This document shows positions 1 to 6,849 of a stretch of 9,827 nucleotides of DNA, piece after piece. The notes under the pieces are model-generated. The model was not told where the DNA came from. It worked only from the letters and a program-made list of their open reading frames with translations, and did not search any database. This DNA comes from an uncultured Erysipelotrichaceae bacterium (GTDB taxonomy: Bacteria; Bacillota_I; Bacilli_A; RFN20; CAG-826): positions 1 to 9,827 of the forward strand of contig CADCCA010000051.1 of NCBI GenBank assembly GCA_902799855.1, given 5' to 3'. Positions within the stretch are counted from its first letter, which is position 1. Every line of letters begins with the position of its first letter. The position numbers were made by a program, and so were the translations under genes.

Positions 1-981
1 CACGATAATTTTGAGGGCGCTAGAATGCGCAAAACCATCAAAGGCGCCCTCGAAGTTACTAATGGCGTGTATACATCCAACATCTATGATGATTATGATG
101 TCGCGCATTTCATGTCGCCTGAAGACGAGAATAAACTGAATATTGCATTAGAAAGAGGGGTACCTGTAGTAGTTTCTGCCTTATTTGGTGAAGCAGATCC
201 TAGCACGCGTTTCCTTAATTATAAAAGCAAAGATGGTAAGCGTATTACCACGATTAAACCAAAGGCATTAAGAATGTTAAACAAGGCCAATTTAATCCTT
301 GTTCCATGTAGTACTGGTAAAGAATTCTTAATCGCTAATGGTGTTAATAGAAGAATTGAAGTTTGTGTTCCTGGTGTGAACTTATCGAGATTTAATTTCT
401 CTAGAGAAGATGAAAAAGAATTGTTCTATCGCTATTTTAGAGAAGATAAGAATAAGAAACTCGTCTTAGCTTTAGGAGAATATGCTTATAACTTAGAAGG
501 CATACACGCTGTTATTAATGCTGCTATTAAAAGACCTGATGTAATGTTCTACTACGTAGGAGATGAATCATTTGCTCTTAATAATGGTAGATCCAAGAAG
601 ATTATTAAAAACTCACCTAAAAACATGCATTTCATTGGTATTCCTACTGATGATATCTATAGAAGCATGTTATTAAACGCTGATGTGTTTATGCTTCCTG
701 GCTATAATTTCTCAGGCTTTGTTTCTATTGAAGAAGCAATGGCGGCAAACTGCCAATTAATTGTTAGAAAAACAGCTGTTTGTCCTGAGACATTGAAGAA
801 TGAAAAAACTGCATATATCGCGGAATTCTCAGAAACATTAACTTCACTTTGTCTAGATTATCTAGATGAAAAAATTAAACCTACAACAGAAGAAGCTTTT
901 AAACAAGTTTCTTCCTATACTTTAGAAAGATTTGGCAATGAACTGATGATGTTTTATAAATCATTAGTGGCCAAGAAATAA
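1..981 (+). CDS. GT4-like glycosyltransferase, probably 5'-truncated
   Basis: The first in-window ATG is at 25, giving 318 aa, but the frame stays open back to base 1 and the extra residues (HDNFEGAR) read naturally into it. Related GT4 enzymes, which transfer sugars to lipid or polysaccharide acceptors at the inner membrane face, carry about 15-25 residues before this point, so the true start probably lies outside the window. A GAGG at 13-16 could serve ATG 25 as an alternative. The N-terminal half has the DDYDVAHF stretch and an acceptor-side Rossmann layout. The C-terminal half is GT-B-like: a VPGVNLSRF segment near residue 114, a strand/helix ending in YYVGDES, and SIEEAMAAN (E236, E237 counting from ATG 25), matching the nucleotide-sugar site of GT4 enzymes. 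The donor and acceptor cannot be told. serS follows with a gap of under 20 nt, so the two are probably co-transcribed. Confidence 0.72.
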   Translation, partial: HDNFEGARMRKTIKGALEVTNGVYTSNIYDDYDVAHFMSPEDENKLNIALERGVPVVVSALFGEADPSTRFLNYKSKDGKRITTIKPKALRMLNKANLILVPCSTGKEFLIANGVNRRIEVCVPGVNLSRFNFSREDEKELFYRYFREDKNKKLVLALGEYAYNLEGIHAVINAAIKRPDVMFYYVGDESFALNNGRSKKIIKNSPKNMHFIGIPTDDIYRSMLLNADVFMLPGYNFSGFVSIEEAMAANCQLIVRKTAVCPETLKNEKTAYIAEFSETLTSLCLDYLDEKIKPTTEEAFKQVSSYTLERFGNELMMFYKSLVAKK

Positions 982-983
982 AT

Positions 984-989
984 AAGGAG
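984..989 (+). promoter_or_regulatory. serS ribosome binding site that decides the start
   Basis: AAGGAG lies 9 nt before ATG 999 but only 3 nt before the in-frame TTG at 993. Spacing favours ATG 999, giving a protein that begins MIDINRIREN, the normal N-terminus for the family. Confidence 0.8.
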
Positions 990-998
990 AAATTGATT

Positions 999-2282
999 AT
1001 GATTGACATTAATCGAATTCGTGAAAATCCAGAAGGTGTAAAAGAAGCACTTAAGAAAAAACTTTGGGATGCTGATTTTACTGAATTATTAGCCTGGGAT
1101 AAAAGAAAGAAAGAATTGATTCAATTTGTTGAAGGCAATAAAGCCGAAATGAATAAGCTTTCCGCTAGTGTTCCACAAGCTAAAAAGAACGGTGAAGATG
1201 TGAGCAAAATCTTCGCACAAGTCAAGGCCATCGCCGCTAAAAATGCTGAAAGTGATAATGAACTAAAGGAATTAGAAGAAAAGATTTTTAACTTCTTAGC
1301 AGAACTTCCAAATATTCCTGATGATGATTTATTAGGTGGCGGAAAAGAAAATAACAAACCAATCAAAGTCTTTGGCAAAAAACCAGAATTTGATTTCCCA
1401 ATGAAAGACCATGTTGAACTCGCAACTTCATTAGGACTCATCGATTATGATAGAGCCGCTAAGATTGCTGGTCGTGGTGCTTGGATCTATACAAACTTAG
1501 GTGCAAGAATGGAATGGGCATTATTAAATTACTTCATTTCTGAACACTTAAAAGATGGATACACATTTATCCTACCTCCACACTTGTTAAATGAAGCTTC
1601 TGGCTTTGGTGCTGGCCAATTCCCAAAATTTAGAGAAGATGTCTTCTGGCTTGAAGGTTTAGAACCAAAAAGATTCCTCCTTCCAACAGCTGAAACAGCA
1701 TTAGTTAATATCTATCGTGATGAAATCTTAAAAGAAGAAGATTTACCAAAGAAATTCTTCGCTTATACACCATGCTATAGAAGAGAAGCTGGCTCATATA
1801 GAACTGAAGAAAGAGGTATGATTCGTGGCTATCAATTCGACAAAGTCGAAATGGTCCAATATACCAAACCAGAGGATAGTGATGCTGCTTTCGAAGAATT
1901 AGTGAAGAAAGCCGAATCCTTAGTTGCAGGTTTAGGCTTACATTATCAAGTTTCTAAATTAGCCGCTGGTGATATTTCTCACTCCATGGCGAGAACATAC
2001 GACATCGAAGTATATTTACCAAGCATGGGTATTTATAAAGAAGTTAGTTCCGCTAGTAACGCAAGAGACTATCAAGCAAGAAGAACAATGTGCCGTTATA
2101 GAGACAATGCAACCGGAAAGACAAGGTACGTGCATACATTAAACGCCTCTGGTTTAGCAACATCTCGTATCTTCCCAGCCATCTTGGAACAATATCAACA
2201 AGCCGATGGTTCTGTGGTTGTTCCTGAAGCCTTAAGACCATTTATGGGTGGCATTGAAGTCTTGAAACCAATCAAGAAGTAG
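999..2282 (+). CDS. serS: seryl-tRNA synthetase
   Basis: Class II aminoacyl-tRNA synthetase that activates serine with ATP and charges tRNA-Ser in the cytoplasm. The protein is 427 aa from ATG 999, the usual bacterial length. Residues about 25-105 are a charged helical stretch matching the long antiparallel coiled-coil arm that grips the tRNA-Ser variable arm. The catalytic core follows: motif 2 spans about 261-290 (CYRREAGSYRTEERG, then GYQFDKVE), and motif 3 spans about 380-400 (TLNASGLATSR with Arg390, then ILEQYQQADGS). The stretch VSSASNARDYQARR, between these, is the usual Ser-site region. An in-frame TTG at 993 would add two residues but is too close to the ribosome binding site. The gene follows the glycosyltransferase closely and ends at a strong terminator. 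Nothing looks damaged. Confidence 0.97.
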   Translation: MIDINRIRENPEGVKEALKKKLWDADFTELLAWDKRKKELIQFVEGNKAEMNKLSASVPQAKKNGEDVSKIFAQVKAIAAKNAESDNELKELEEKIFNFLAELPNIPDDDLLGGGKENNKPIKVFGKKPEFDFPMKDHVELATSLGLIDYDRAAKIAGRGAWIYTNLGARMEWALLNYFISEHLKDGYTFILPPHLLNEASGFGAGQFPKFREDVFWLEGLEPKRFLLPTAETALVNIYRDEILKEEDLPKKFFAYTPCYRREAGSYRTEERGMIRGYQFDKVEMVQYTKPEDSDAAFEELVKKAESLVAGLGLHYQVSKLAAGDISHSMARTYDIEVYLPSMGIYKEVSSASNARDYQARRTMCRYRDNATGKTRYVHTLNASGLATSRIFPAILEQYQQADGSVVVPEALRPFMGGIEVLKPIKK

Positions 2283-2302
2283 TTTGCTTTAACTAACTAA
2301 AT

Positions 2303-2326
2303 AAAGGTGCATTTTGCACCTTTTTT
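2303..2326 (+). terminator. intrinsic terminator after serS
   Basis: Perfect 9-bp stem AAAGGTGCA (2303-2311) with TGCACCTTT (2315-2323), a TTT loop, and a T run at 2321-2326. It lies 20 nt after the serS stop and closes the glycosyltransferase-serS unit ahead of the insertion sequence. Confidence 0.9.
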
Positions 2327-2367
2327 CATTGTCTGAGCCATCGTGCGAACGATGAGCGAGTTAAAAC

Positions 2368-2384
2368 CCCCAGATAGTCTGGGG
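2368..2384 (+). repeat. left-end IS hairpin with 3-nt loop
   Basis: CCCCAGA (2368-2374) pairs perfectly with TCTGGGG (2378-2384) around a TAG loop. Its position near the left end and its small loop resemble the right-end hairpin at 3014-3032 (TTG loop), as expected of TnpA-recognised structures. A neighbouring hairpin (GGTAAAACT 2389-2397 with AGTTTTGCC 2401-2409, one G-U pair) and a small one at 2339-2354 with a GCGA loop lie on either side. Confidence 0.7.
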
Positions 2385-2421
2385 TGGAGGTAAAACTTAT
2401 AGTTTTGCCCAAAAAATAAAA

Positions 2422-2468
2422 TCTCCTTACAATATTCATGCGGACCAACGCTTGAATATGAAAGGAGA
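2422..2468 (+). promoter_or_regulatory. hairpin sequestering the tnpA ribosome binding site
   Basis: TCTCCTT (2422-2428) pairs with AAGGAGA (2462-2468), which contains the tnpA ribosome binding site. An inner stem pairs ATATTCA (2432-2438) with TGAATAT (2453-2459) and GCG with CGC, leaving a GACCAA loop. In the mRNA this would hide the Shine-Dalgarno sequence just before ATG 2472. Such translational repression is known for IS200, and I infer the same here. Confidence 0.8.
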
Positions 2469-2471
2469 AGT

Positions 2472-2930
2472 ATGTCTATAGACAATTTAAGTTTAGCGCA
2501 TACGGTATGGAATTGTAAGTACCATATCGTCTTTGCACCCAAGTACCGAAGGCAAGTCTTCTTCGGTGAAAAAAGAATGGAAATCGGAAAGATTTTACGA
2601 AAGCTTTGCGATTTCAAACAAGTCACTATAGTAGAAGCCGAGGTGTGTCCAGACCATGTTCACATGCTCGTGGAGATTCCCCCAAAAATGTCTGTTTCTG
2701 GTTTTGTGGGATATCTTAAAGGCAAATCATCTTTGATTATTTACCAACGATGGGGAAATCTGAAATTCAAATACAGAAACAGAGAGTTTTGGTGTAGAGG
2801 CTATTATGTGGATACGGTTGGCAAGAATAAAGCCAAAATAGCCGAATACATCAGGAATCAACTCAAAGAGGATGAAGCGGTTGTCCAACTGACAATCGAC
2901 TTCGACGAAGACCCGTTTACGGGTAGCTAG
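2472..2930 (+). CDS. tnpA: IS200-type Y1 HUH transposase
   Basis: Single-strand DNA transposase of the IS200/IS605 family. It cuts and rejoins single strands at the element ends through a phosphotyrosine link. At 152 aa it is full length for the family. The N-terminus (HTVWNCKYHIVFAPKYRR) is the typical first beta strand region. The metal-binding HUH motif is DHVHML with His62 and His64. REFWCRGYYVDTVG precedes the catalytic helix EYIRNQ, where Tyr126 is the expected nucleophile and Gln130 the third metal ligand. All key residues are present, so it is probably active. Start ATG 2472 has AAGGAG at 2462-2467 with short spacing, buried in a hairpin. The last codons contain a small stem (ACCCG 2911-2915 with CGGGT 2920-2924). 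Confidence 0.95.
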   Translation: MSIDNLSLAHTVWNCKYHIVFAPKYRRQVFFGEKRMEIGKILRKLCDFKQVTIVEAEVCPDHVHMLVEIPPKMSVSGFVGYLKGKSSLIIYQRWGNLKFKYRNREFWCRGYYVDTVGKNKAKIAEYIRNQLKEDEAVVQLTIDFDEDPFTGS

Positions 2931-3013
2931 GGACCAAAGCAAGCGGTGGTCCGTATTCGCCCTTGAGGAGGGCGGCTAGAATAGAGGGCTATTATCTGCC
3001 CGTCTATGAAAAA

Positions 3014-3047
3014 CCACCGGATTGTCCGGTGGATATTTATTTTTTTC
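3014..3047 (+). terminator. right-end IS hairpin, also terminator-like
   Basis: A perfect 8-bp stem CCACCGGA (3014-3021) with TCCGGTGG (3025-3032) and a TTG loop, followed by a T-rich tract (3036-3047). It probably serves as the right-end recognition hairpin of the IS and can also stop transcription leaving tnpA. Two more stems lie upstream, at 2958-2974 and 2981-3007. Confidence 0.78.
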
Positions 3048-3070
3048 TTATAAAAATTACATATATGTCA

Positions 3071-3109
3071 AAATTACGCGCTTTTGCCATATTGCTAAAT
3101 CACGCGCTT
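3071..3109 (+). promoter_or_regulatory. 13-nt direct repeat at the operon promoter, candidate operator
   Basis: AAATTACGCGCTT at 3071-3083 recurs as AAATCACGCGCTT at 3097-3109, one mismatch in 13, start to start 26 bp. One copy lies upstream of the -35 box and the other in the spacer between -35 and -10. The GC-rich ACGCGC core stands out in AT-rich DNA. This looks like a two-site operator for a regulator that is not in the window. No regulator is identified. Confidence 0.5.
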
Positions 3110-3119
3110 AAAGTATAAT
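3092..3119 (+). promoter_or_regulatory. sigma-A type promoter of the SPFH operon
   Basis: TTGCTA (3092-3097), a 16-nt spacer and a perfect TATAAT (3114-3119), with the first gene starting 31 nt after the -10 box. It is the only strong promoter seen before the downstream genes up to 8141. Confidence 0.7.
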
Positions 3120-3150
3120 TAAATTAAACACACACATAGGAGTCAAAGCT

Positions 3151-4419
3151 ATGATAACTGATGAACAAGTTAAGGCTGAGATTGCGGCTCTTAATGAAGA
3201 GCTTCTTTCGAAGTACGCTGCTTCACAAGCAGACAGAAAAATCCTTGAAACATTGAAAAATGTTAAGTTCGATCCACCAAGCGATGCCGCTCACCAAGTG
3301 GTTGTCTATCGCTATCCAATCGAAGACTTACCAGTCGTTTCAAGCGTCACATGTGCTCTTAACCAATTAGCGGTTCTCGTTGAAGATGGTGAACCAATGA
3401 TTTTAAGACCAGGTGAAAAACATACCCTTACTGAATTAATTAATAGCAATGTTAAATTAATCAATAAATGGGAAAAGAAAGCAACAGGTGGTGATCCAAT
3501 TTCACACGTTGTTATTTACTTCATCAATCTCCACAAACACCCAGATTTACCATTCTCAACAGCTGATGGTCCAGTCCAAATCTTTGATGCGACAATGAAC
3601 CGTCCAGTCCTTGTTAAAGCATACGGTAATTTCGGTGCGCACATTGATGATGCTGATTTCACAGCAGAAAACGCTCTCATCTTCATCAACGAATACGTTG
3701 GTACAAGAGGCGTTGTTACTGCCAGTGATTTCAAAACAATCTTAAAAGGCCGTATTCAAAAATACTTAAAGAGCAGCCTTGCTAAAGCAATTGCTAACCA
3801 AGGTATTTCTTCCCTCAATTTAGCGGCCTACCAAGATGATCTCTCTGCATCCCTCTTTGAAACTCTCAAAGAAGAATTCAAGAAAGAATCCATTTCCTTA
3901 GATCACTTCTCAATTGAAGGTATGAAATCAGAAGATGATCCAACATACAAAGAATATGCAGAAGCTGCTAGAAAAGACATCGCTTCCGCTGCTGAAGCTC
4001 GTAAACGTCAAAGAGAAGGTTACACCTATCAAGATGAAAAGGGCTTCGATGTTATGAAGACCGCTGCTGGCAATAATGCCACAATGGGTACATTCATGGG
4101 CGCTGGTATGGGCTTAGGTATGGGCTTAGGTATGGGCGCTGGTATGGGTGGCGCAATGGGCAACATGGCCAATAATACAATGGGCCAAGTTAATAACCCA
4201 GGTAATGCTCCTCAACCACAACCTCAACCAAGTGCACCAATGAACACAGCTGGTGGTGCAAACTGTCCACAATGTGGTGGTGTTGTCCCTCCAGGCAGTA
4301 AATTCTGTCCAAGCTGTGGTGCCCCAGTTCAAGCAGGACCAAAATTCTGTCCAAACTGTGGTTCACCAATTGATCCAAACGCCAAATTCTGTCCAAACTG
4401 CGGTAACAAAATTGGCTAG
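3151..4419 (+). CDS. YdjI-type SPFH protein with double zinc ribbon
   Basis: A 422-aa SPFH (flotillin-like) protein of the B. subtilis YdjI type. Residues about 45-265 form the SPFH domain: VVVYRYP, a strand-rich region with GEPMILRPGEKHTL, then AYGNFGAHIDD. A helical stretch leads to REGYTYQDEKGFDV (about 289-303). Residues about 312-345 are Gly/Met-rich, with repeats such as GMGLGMGLGMG, as in YdjI. A Pro/Gln linker follows, then four CxxC knuckles (C372/C375, C386/C389, C400/C403, C414/C417) forming two zinc ribbons. There is no signal peptide or clear membrane helix, so membrane association would be peripheral or through partners. In B. subtilis, YdjI is brought to membranes by YdjG/YdjH and works with PspA in envelope stress, but no PspA gene is visible here. 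It is the first gene of the operon, with AGGAG at 3138-3142 and 8-nt spacing. The molecular function is unknown. Confidence 0.88.
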   Translation: MITDEQVKAEIAALNEELLSKYAASQADRKILETLKNVKFDPPSDAAHQVVVYRYPIEDLPVVSSVTCALNQLAVLVEDGEPMILRPGEKHTLTELINSNVKLINKWEKKATGGDPISHVVIYFINLHKHPDLPFSTADGPVQIFDATMNRPVLVKAYGNFGAHIDDADFTAENALIFINEYVGTRGVVTASDFKTILKGRIQKYLKSSLAKAIANQGISSLNLAAYQDDLSASLFETLKEEFKKESISLDHFSIEGMKSEDDPTYKEYAEAARKDIASAAEARKRQREGYTYQDEKGFDVMKTAAGNNATMGTFMGAGMGLGMGLGMGAGMGGAMGNMANNTMGQVNNPGNAPQPQPQPSAPMNTAGGANCPQCGGVVPPGSKFCPSCGAPVQAGPKFCPNCGSPIDPNAKFCPNCGNKIG

Positions 4420-4438
4420 TCTTTAGAGGTTATTAAAT

Positions 4439-5155
4439 ATGAAAAAATTTATTACTACTAAAACCACACTAATCATTGTCGGATTAGTCGCGTTACTTTT
4501 TAACGTTGTTTTCTGGGCCATTGTTGGTTCAGCTTTAGGACATAATAGAGCCACCGGTGCTACATTATGGATCTCTTATGCATTTGTGATGGTCGCTTTT
4601 GTTGTTGCTGCAGGCGTCACATTTGTTAAACCAAAAACAAAGAACGCTTCCATTGCCTTAATCCCATTCTTTTATGCGACTTTAGGCTACATGGCCGTTA
4701 CTTTAATCCTCAATATCATCTTTATGGCAATCAACACAAACAAAGAAGTTGGTTGGATTTTTGACTTAGTCTTAAATGCTATCGCTATTATCTTCTTTGC
4801 CATTGTTTTAGTTCTTGCTTACAAACACTTCTCAAGAGTTGATGATTTATTAGAAAAGAAACACGAAAGAGTTGAAAAACACTTTGATTTAAGTGGTAAA
4901 GTCTCTTCTTTACTCAGTTTAGCTGAACATGATGAAGTTAAAGCCGCTTTAGTCGACTTCCGTCGTAGTCTTAACTTCTCCAGCAGCGCGAGCAACGAAA
5001 AAACTGCCGAAGCTGATCAAAAACTCGCTGAAGAATTAGATAATCTTGAAATCATGATTAAATCTAACGCTAGCGTAGAAGAACAACTTAGAGCAGTTAA
5101 ATTTGCCAAAGTTGCATTAGATGAAAGAAATCGCGCTGTTGCGAAAGCTAGATAA
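4439..5155 (+). CDS. four-helix membrane protein with charged cytosolic tail
   Basis: 238 aa, not recognised as a named family. Four hydrophobic segments are visible at about 9-33, 43-63, 70-98 and 105-128. Positive residues follow TM2 (KPKTK) and TM4 (KHFSR), so both termini are probably cytosolic. The tail from about 130 is soluble, charged and helical, with heptad-like stretches at about 186-230, suggesting a coiled-coil contact with a partner. A GAGG-type ribosome binding site (4425-4430) precedes ATG 4439, which lies 19 nt after the SPFH gene. The stop overlaps the next start (TAATG), implying translational coupling. I infer that it is the integral membrane anchor for the soluble zinc-ribbon and SPFH proteins of the operon. 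A channel role is not supported by any motif. Confidence 0.82.
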   Translation: MKKFITTKTTLIIVGLVALLFNVVFWAIVGSALGHNRATGATLWISYAFVMVAFVVAAGVTFVKPKTKNASIALIPFFYATLGYMAVTLILNIIFMAINTNKEVGWIFDLVLNAIAIIFFAIVLVLAYKHFSRVDDLLEKKHERVEKHFDLSGKVSSLLSLAEHDEVKAALVDFRRSLNFSSSASNEKTAEADQKLAEELDNLEIMIKSNASVEEQLRAVKFAKVALDERNRAVAKAR

Positions 5156-5967
5156 TGGAAGAGCTTATATTTTATTGTCCAGACTGTGGTGCGTCGTTTC
5201 GTGCTGATAACATAGACCGTAAAAAAAGAATCGCATATTGCAGAATGTGCGAGGCATGGAAAGTTATCCCAAAACAACACTCAAATAACTCTGTCGACTT
5301 ACAGGCTTCATTGGACGAGGCCGTGTCATTGTTTAAGACAGGTAACTTTGCTAGTGCACGTAGATGCGCTGAAACCGCGATATCTTTATCAAAAAGAAAC
5401 GCGGTCGCGATTTATATCGTTTCTTTTTGCGATGCGTTTACCGAATCGTATAAGAATACAAAAAAATATGAGGATTATTTCCTCCATCAATTCCCAGAAT
5501 TCATCTTGGAATATGAAGAAGAAGAACTCCTCAAACAATTGTTACTCGTAACAAGAAGTAGAAGTGCTGAATACGAATGTGAAATTCTCAAAAAGTTCTG
5601 TGAGTATGATGATCCAAGCGAATTATCAGCTTTTGTTGAAAAATTCTCTGCAACATCAATTGCTAAACGTAACGATTCTGATTGGATGACACCTGATATG
5701 GCTGAAACATATAAAGCCGTCAGTCAAAAGTGTTCAATACCTAATACTTGGCTCGCACTATATAATGCGATGCTCAAAAACCCAGATTCACCATTATCAA
5801 ATGATTCTTTCTACTTAAAAACTAAGGCCGAAAGAATTTATGAAAATTTCATCCTTAAAATTGGCGAAATCTTTGAATCAATCAATGATGAAGCCAATAA
5901 GCAAAAGTTTACTGGTGCGTTTGCAAAGGTGCAAAAAGTTTACCAGGCAAAACTCGCAAAATATTAG
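5155..5967 (+). CDS. N-terminal zinc ribbon with TPR-like helical domain
   Basis: 270 aa, family not recognised. Residues 8-32 form a zinc ribbon: Cys8-Pro-Asp-Cys11, then Cys29-Arg-Met-Cys32, with 17 residues between the pairs. Residues about 48-85 look like a TPR hairpin (SLFKTGNFASARRCAETAIS). The rest is charged and helical with no membrane segment. The start overlaps the preceding stop by one base and has no strong ribosome binding site of its own, so translation is probably by re-initiation. Zinc ribbon plus helical repeat suggests an adaptor that docks on proteins or RNA. Its neighbours suggest protein contacts at the membrane. Nothing catalytic is visible. Confidence 0.8.
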   Translation: MEELIFYCPDCGASFRADNIDRKKRIAYCRMCEAWKVIPKQHSNNSVDLQASLDEAVSLFKTGNFASARRCAETAISLSKRNAVAIYIVSFCDAFTESYKNTKKYEDYFLHQFPEFILEYEEEELLKQLLLVTRSRSAEYECEILKKFCEYDDPSELSAFVEKFSATSIAKRNDSDWMTPDMAETYKAVSQKCSIPNTWLALYNAMLKNPDSPLSNDSFYLKTKAERIYENFILKIGEIFESINDEANKQKFTGAFAKVQKVYQAKLAKY

Positions 5968-5995
5968 CCAACAGAACCAATAGGAGGAACATTTT

Positions 5996-6817
5996 ATGGC
6001 TGAAGGATATATCAATCTGGCTCCTTTGTACGACGCTATACGTGGCGTATCAAGACAAGTTGATACGGTTAACTCTAATGTTGCTATAGTTAACCAAAAC
6101 GTTGAAGCCGTTCGTCGTCAAACGATGGAGGAAATCAACAAATTAAAAGCACAACTCGAGGATATGGAAAGAAATGCACGTTTCCGTGCCGCTTTGCAAA
6201 AAGCTGTTACAGAAATCATTCGTGTCAGACAAGAACTCGAATCCAAATTCTCAACACAAAAGAAAGTCAGAGAATACATGCTTGGTATTCTTGACGCAAG
6301 TGACCTTGAATTAATTCAAAAGACAACAATCAACAACTGTACTGAAGAATTAATGTTAGGCGCTCCAAAATATTGGCTCGCTCCAGCACTTATTGCTATT
6401 GCTGCATGGATTGCCGATAACAAACCACTCGCTGATCGTGCCCTCAAAATTGCGCTCGACAGAGATCCTGAAAAAGTATCATTACTCATGGCGTTAATTA
6501 CACGTAGAGTCAACGCCGGAAGAATGCAAGACAACAAGAAACTTGTTGATCCAAACATTCAATTCAGATGGTTGAACTTATATTTCTCTTATCAAGATCC
6601 ATTAAAGATGAGAACATCTATTCTCGCTTTCGTTGATGCCTATTCAAACGGCGTTTTCGGTAACGACAGAGATAAGATTTGTGAAGAGCAAATCAATAAC
6701 TGGATGAGAATATTAATGCAAAAAGTTCCTAACTTTGAAGAAGAACAAAGAAATTACTGGAAAGGCGTTTTTGCTAGCAAAGCAATTCACTACGATCAGA
6801 AAATTATCGCGCTTTAA
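5996..6817 (+). CDS. coiled-coil/helical-repeat protein, probably N-terminal part of a frameshifted gene
   Basis: 273 aa as it stands, family not recognised. Residues 10-85 are a long heptad-rich helix (QVDTVNSNVAIVNQNVEAV, then KLKAQLEDMERNA) likely to form a coiled coil. Residues about 120-180 resemble a TPR-like helical repeat (YWLAPALIAIAAW, then ADRALKIALDRDPEK). No membrane segment or catalytic motif is seen. The start is well supported by AGGAGG (5982-5987) with 8-nt spacing, 28 nt after the previous gene. The frame ends at TAA 6815-6817, but from 6778 onward the -1 frame is open and continues into the next reading frame without an intervening stop. Adding one A to the AAAA at 6800-6803 would give a single protein of about 573 aa (5996-7716) reading HYDQKNYRALRLVCEKDN across the join. 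Confidence 0.8.
   Translation: MAEGYINLAPLYDAIRGVSRQVDTVNSNVAIVNQNVEAVRRQTMEEINKLKAQLEDMERNARFRAALQKAVTEIIRVRQELESKFSTQKKVREYMLGILDASDLELIQKTTINNCTEELMLGAPKYWLAPALIAIAAWIADNKPLADRALKIALDRDPEKVSLLMALITRRVNAGRMQDNKKLVDPNIQFRWLNLYFSYQDPLKMRTSILAFVDAYSNGVFGNDRDKICEEQINNWMRILMQKVPNFEEEQRNYWKGVFASKAIHYDQKIIAL
6778..6817 (+). other. probable -1 frame transition joining two reading frames
   Basis: This 40-nt stretch is the only place where the frame of the 5996 gene and the frame of the 6850 gene are both open: TAG 6775-6777 closes the latter on the left and TAA 6815-6817 closes the former on the right. An AAAA run at 6800-6803 is the simplest site for a lost base. No canonical X-XXY-YYZ slippery heptamer is in frame here, so mutation or an assembly error is more likely than programmed slippage. 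Confidence 0.65.
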
Positions 6818-6849
6818 GACTTGTCTGTGAAAAAGATAATTTCAGCGCT

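Larger units (their letters stand above)
2331..3047 (+). mobile_element. IS200-type (IS200/IS605 family) insertion sequence
   Basis: A roughly 0.7 kb element with a single Y1 HUH transposase gene and no accessory tnpB, typical of the IS200 group. Subterminal hairpins are present on the left (2339-2354, 2368-2384, 2389-2409) and on the right (2958-2974, 3014-3032). Elements of this family have no terminal inverted repeats and make no target duplication, so the exact ends cannot be read from one copy. The bounds given are estimates: between the serS terminator and the T tract after the last hairpin. The insertion sits between a terminator and the next promoter and breaks no visible gene. Confidence 0.82.

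Noticed and set aside
993..998. TTG start for serS adding two residues
   Set aside because: Only 3 nt from the AAGGAG site. ATG 999 has proper spacing and gives the usual N-terminus.
2331..3047. CRISPR-like or guide-RNA locus, suggested by the clustered hairpins
   Set aside because: The hairpins differ in sequence, there are no regularly spaced repeats, and there is no tnpB, so these are IS200 end structures.
5348..5551. Second plus-strand frame inside the zinc-ribbon/TPR gene
   Set aside because: No ribosome binding site, and its composition is that of an out-of-frame reading of the larger gene.
6809..6830. prfB-like +1 recoding at CTT TAA (6812-6817)
   Set aside because: CTT followed by a stop recalls the release factor 2 site, but the +1 frame meets TGA at 6828-6830 and the downstream gene is in the -1 frame.
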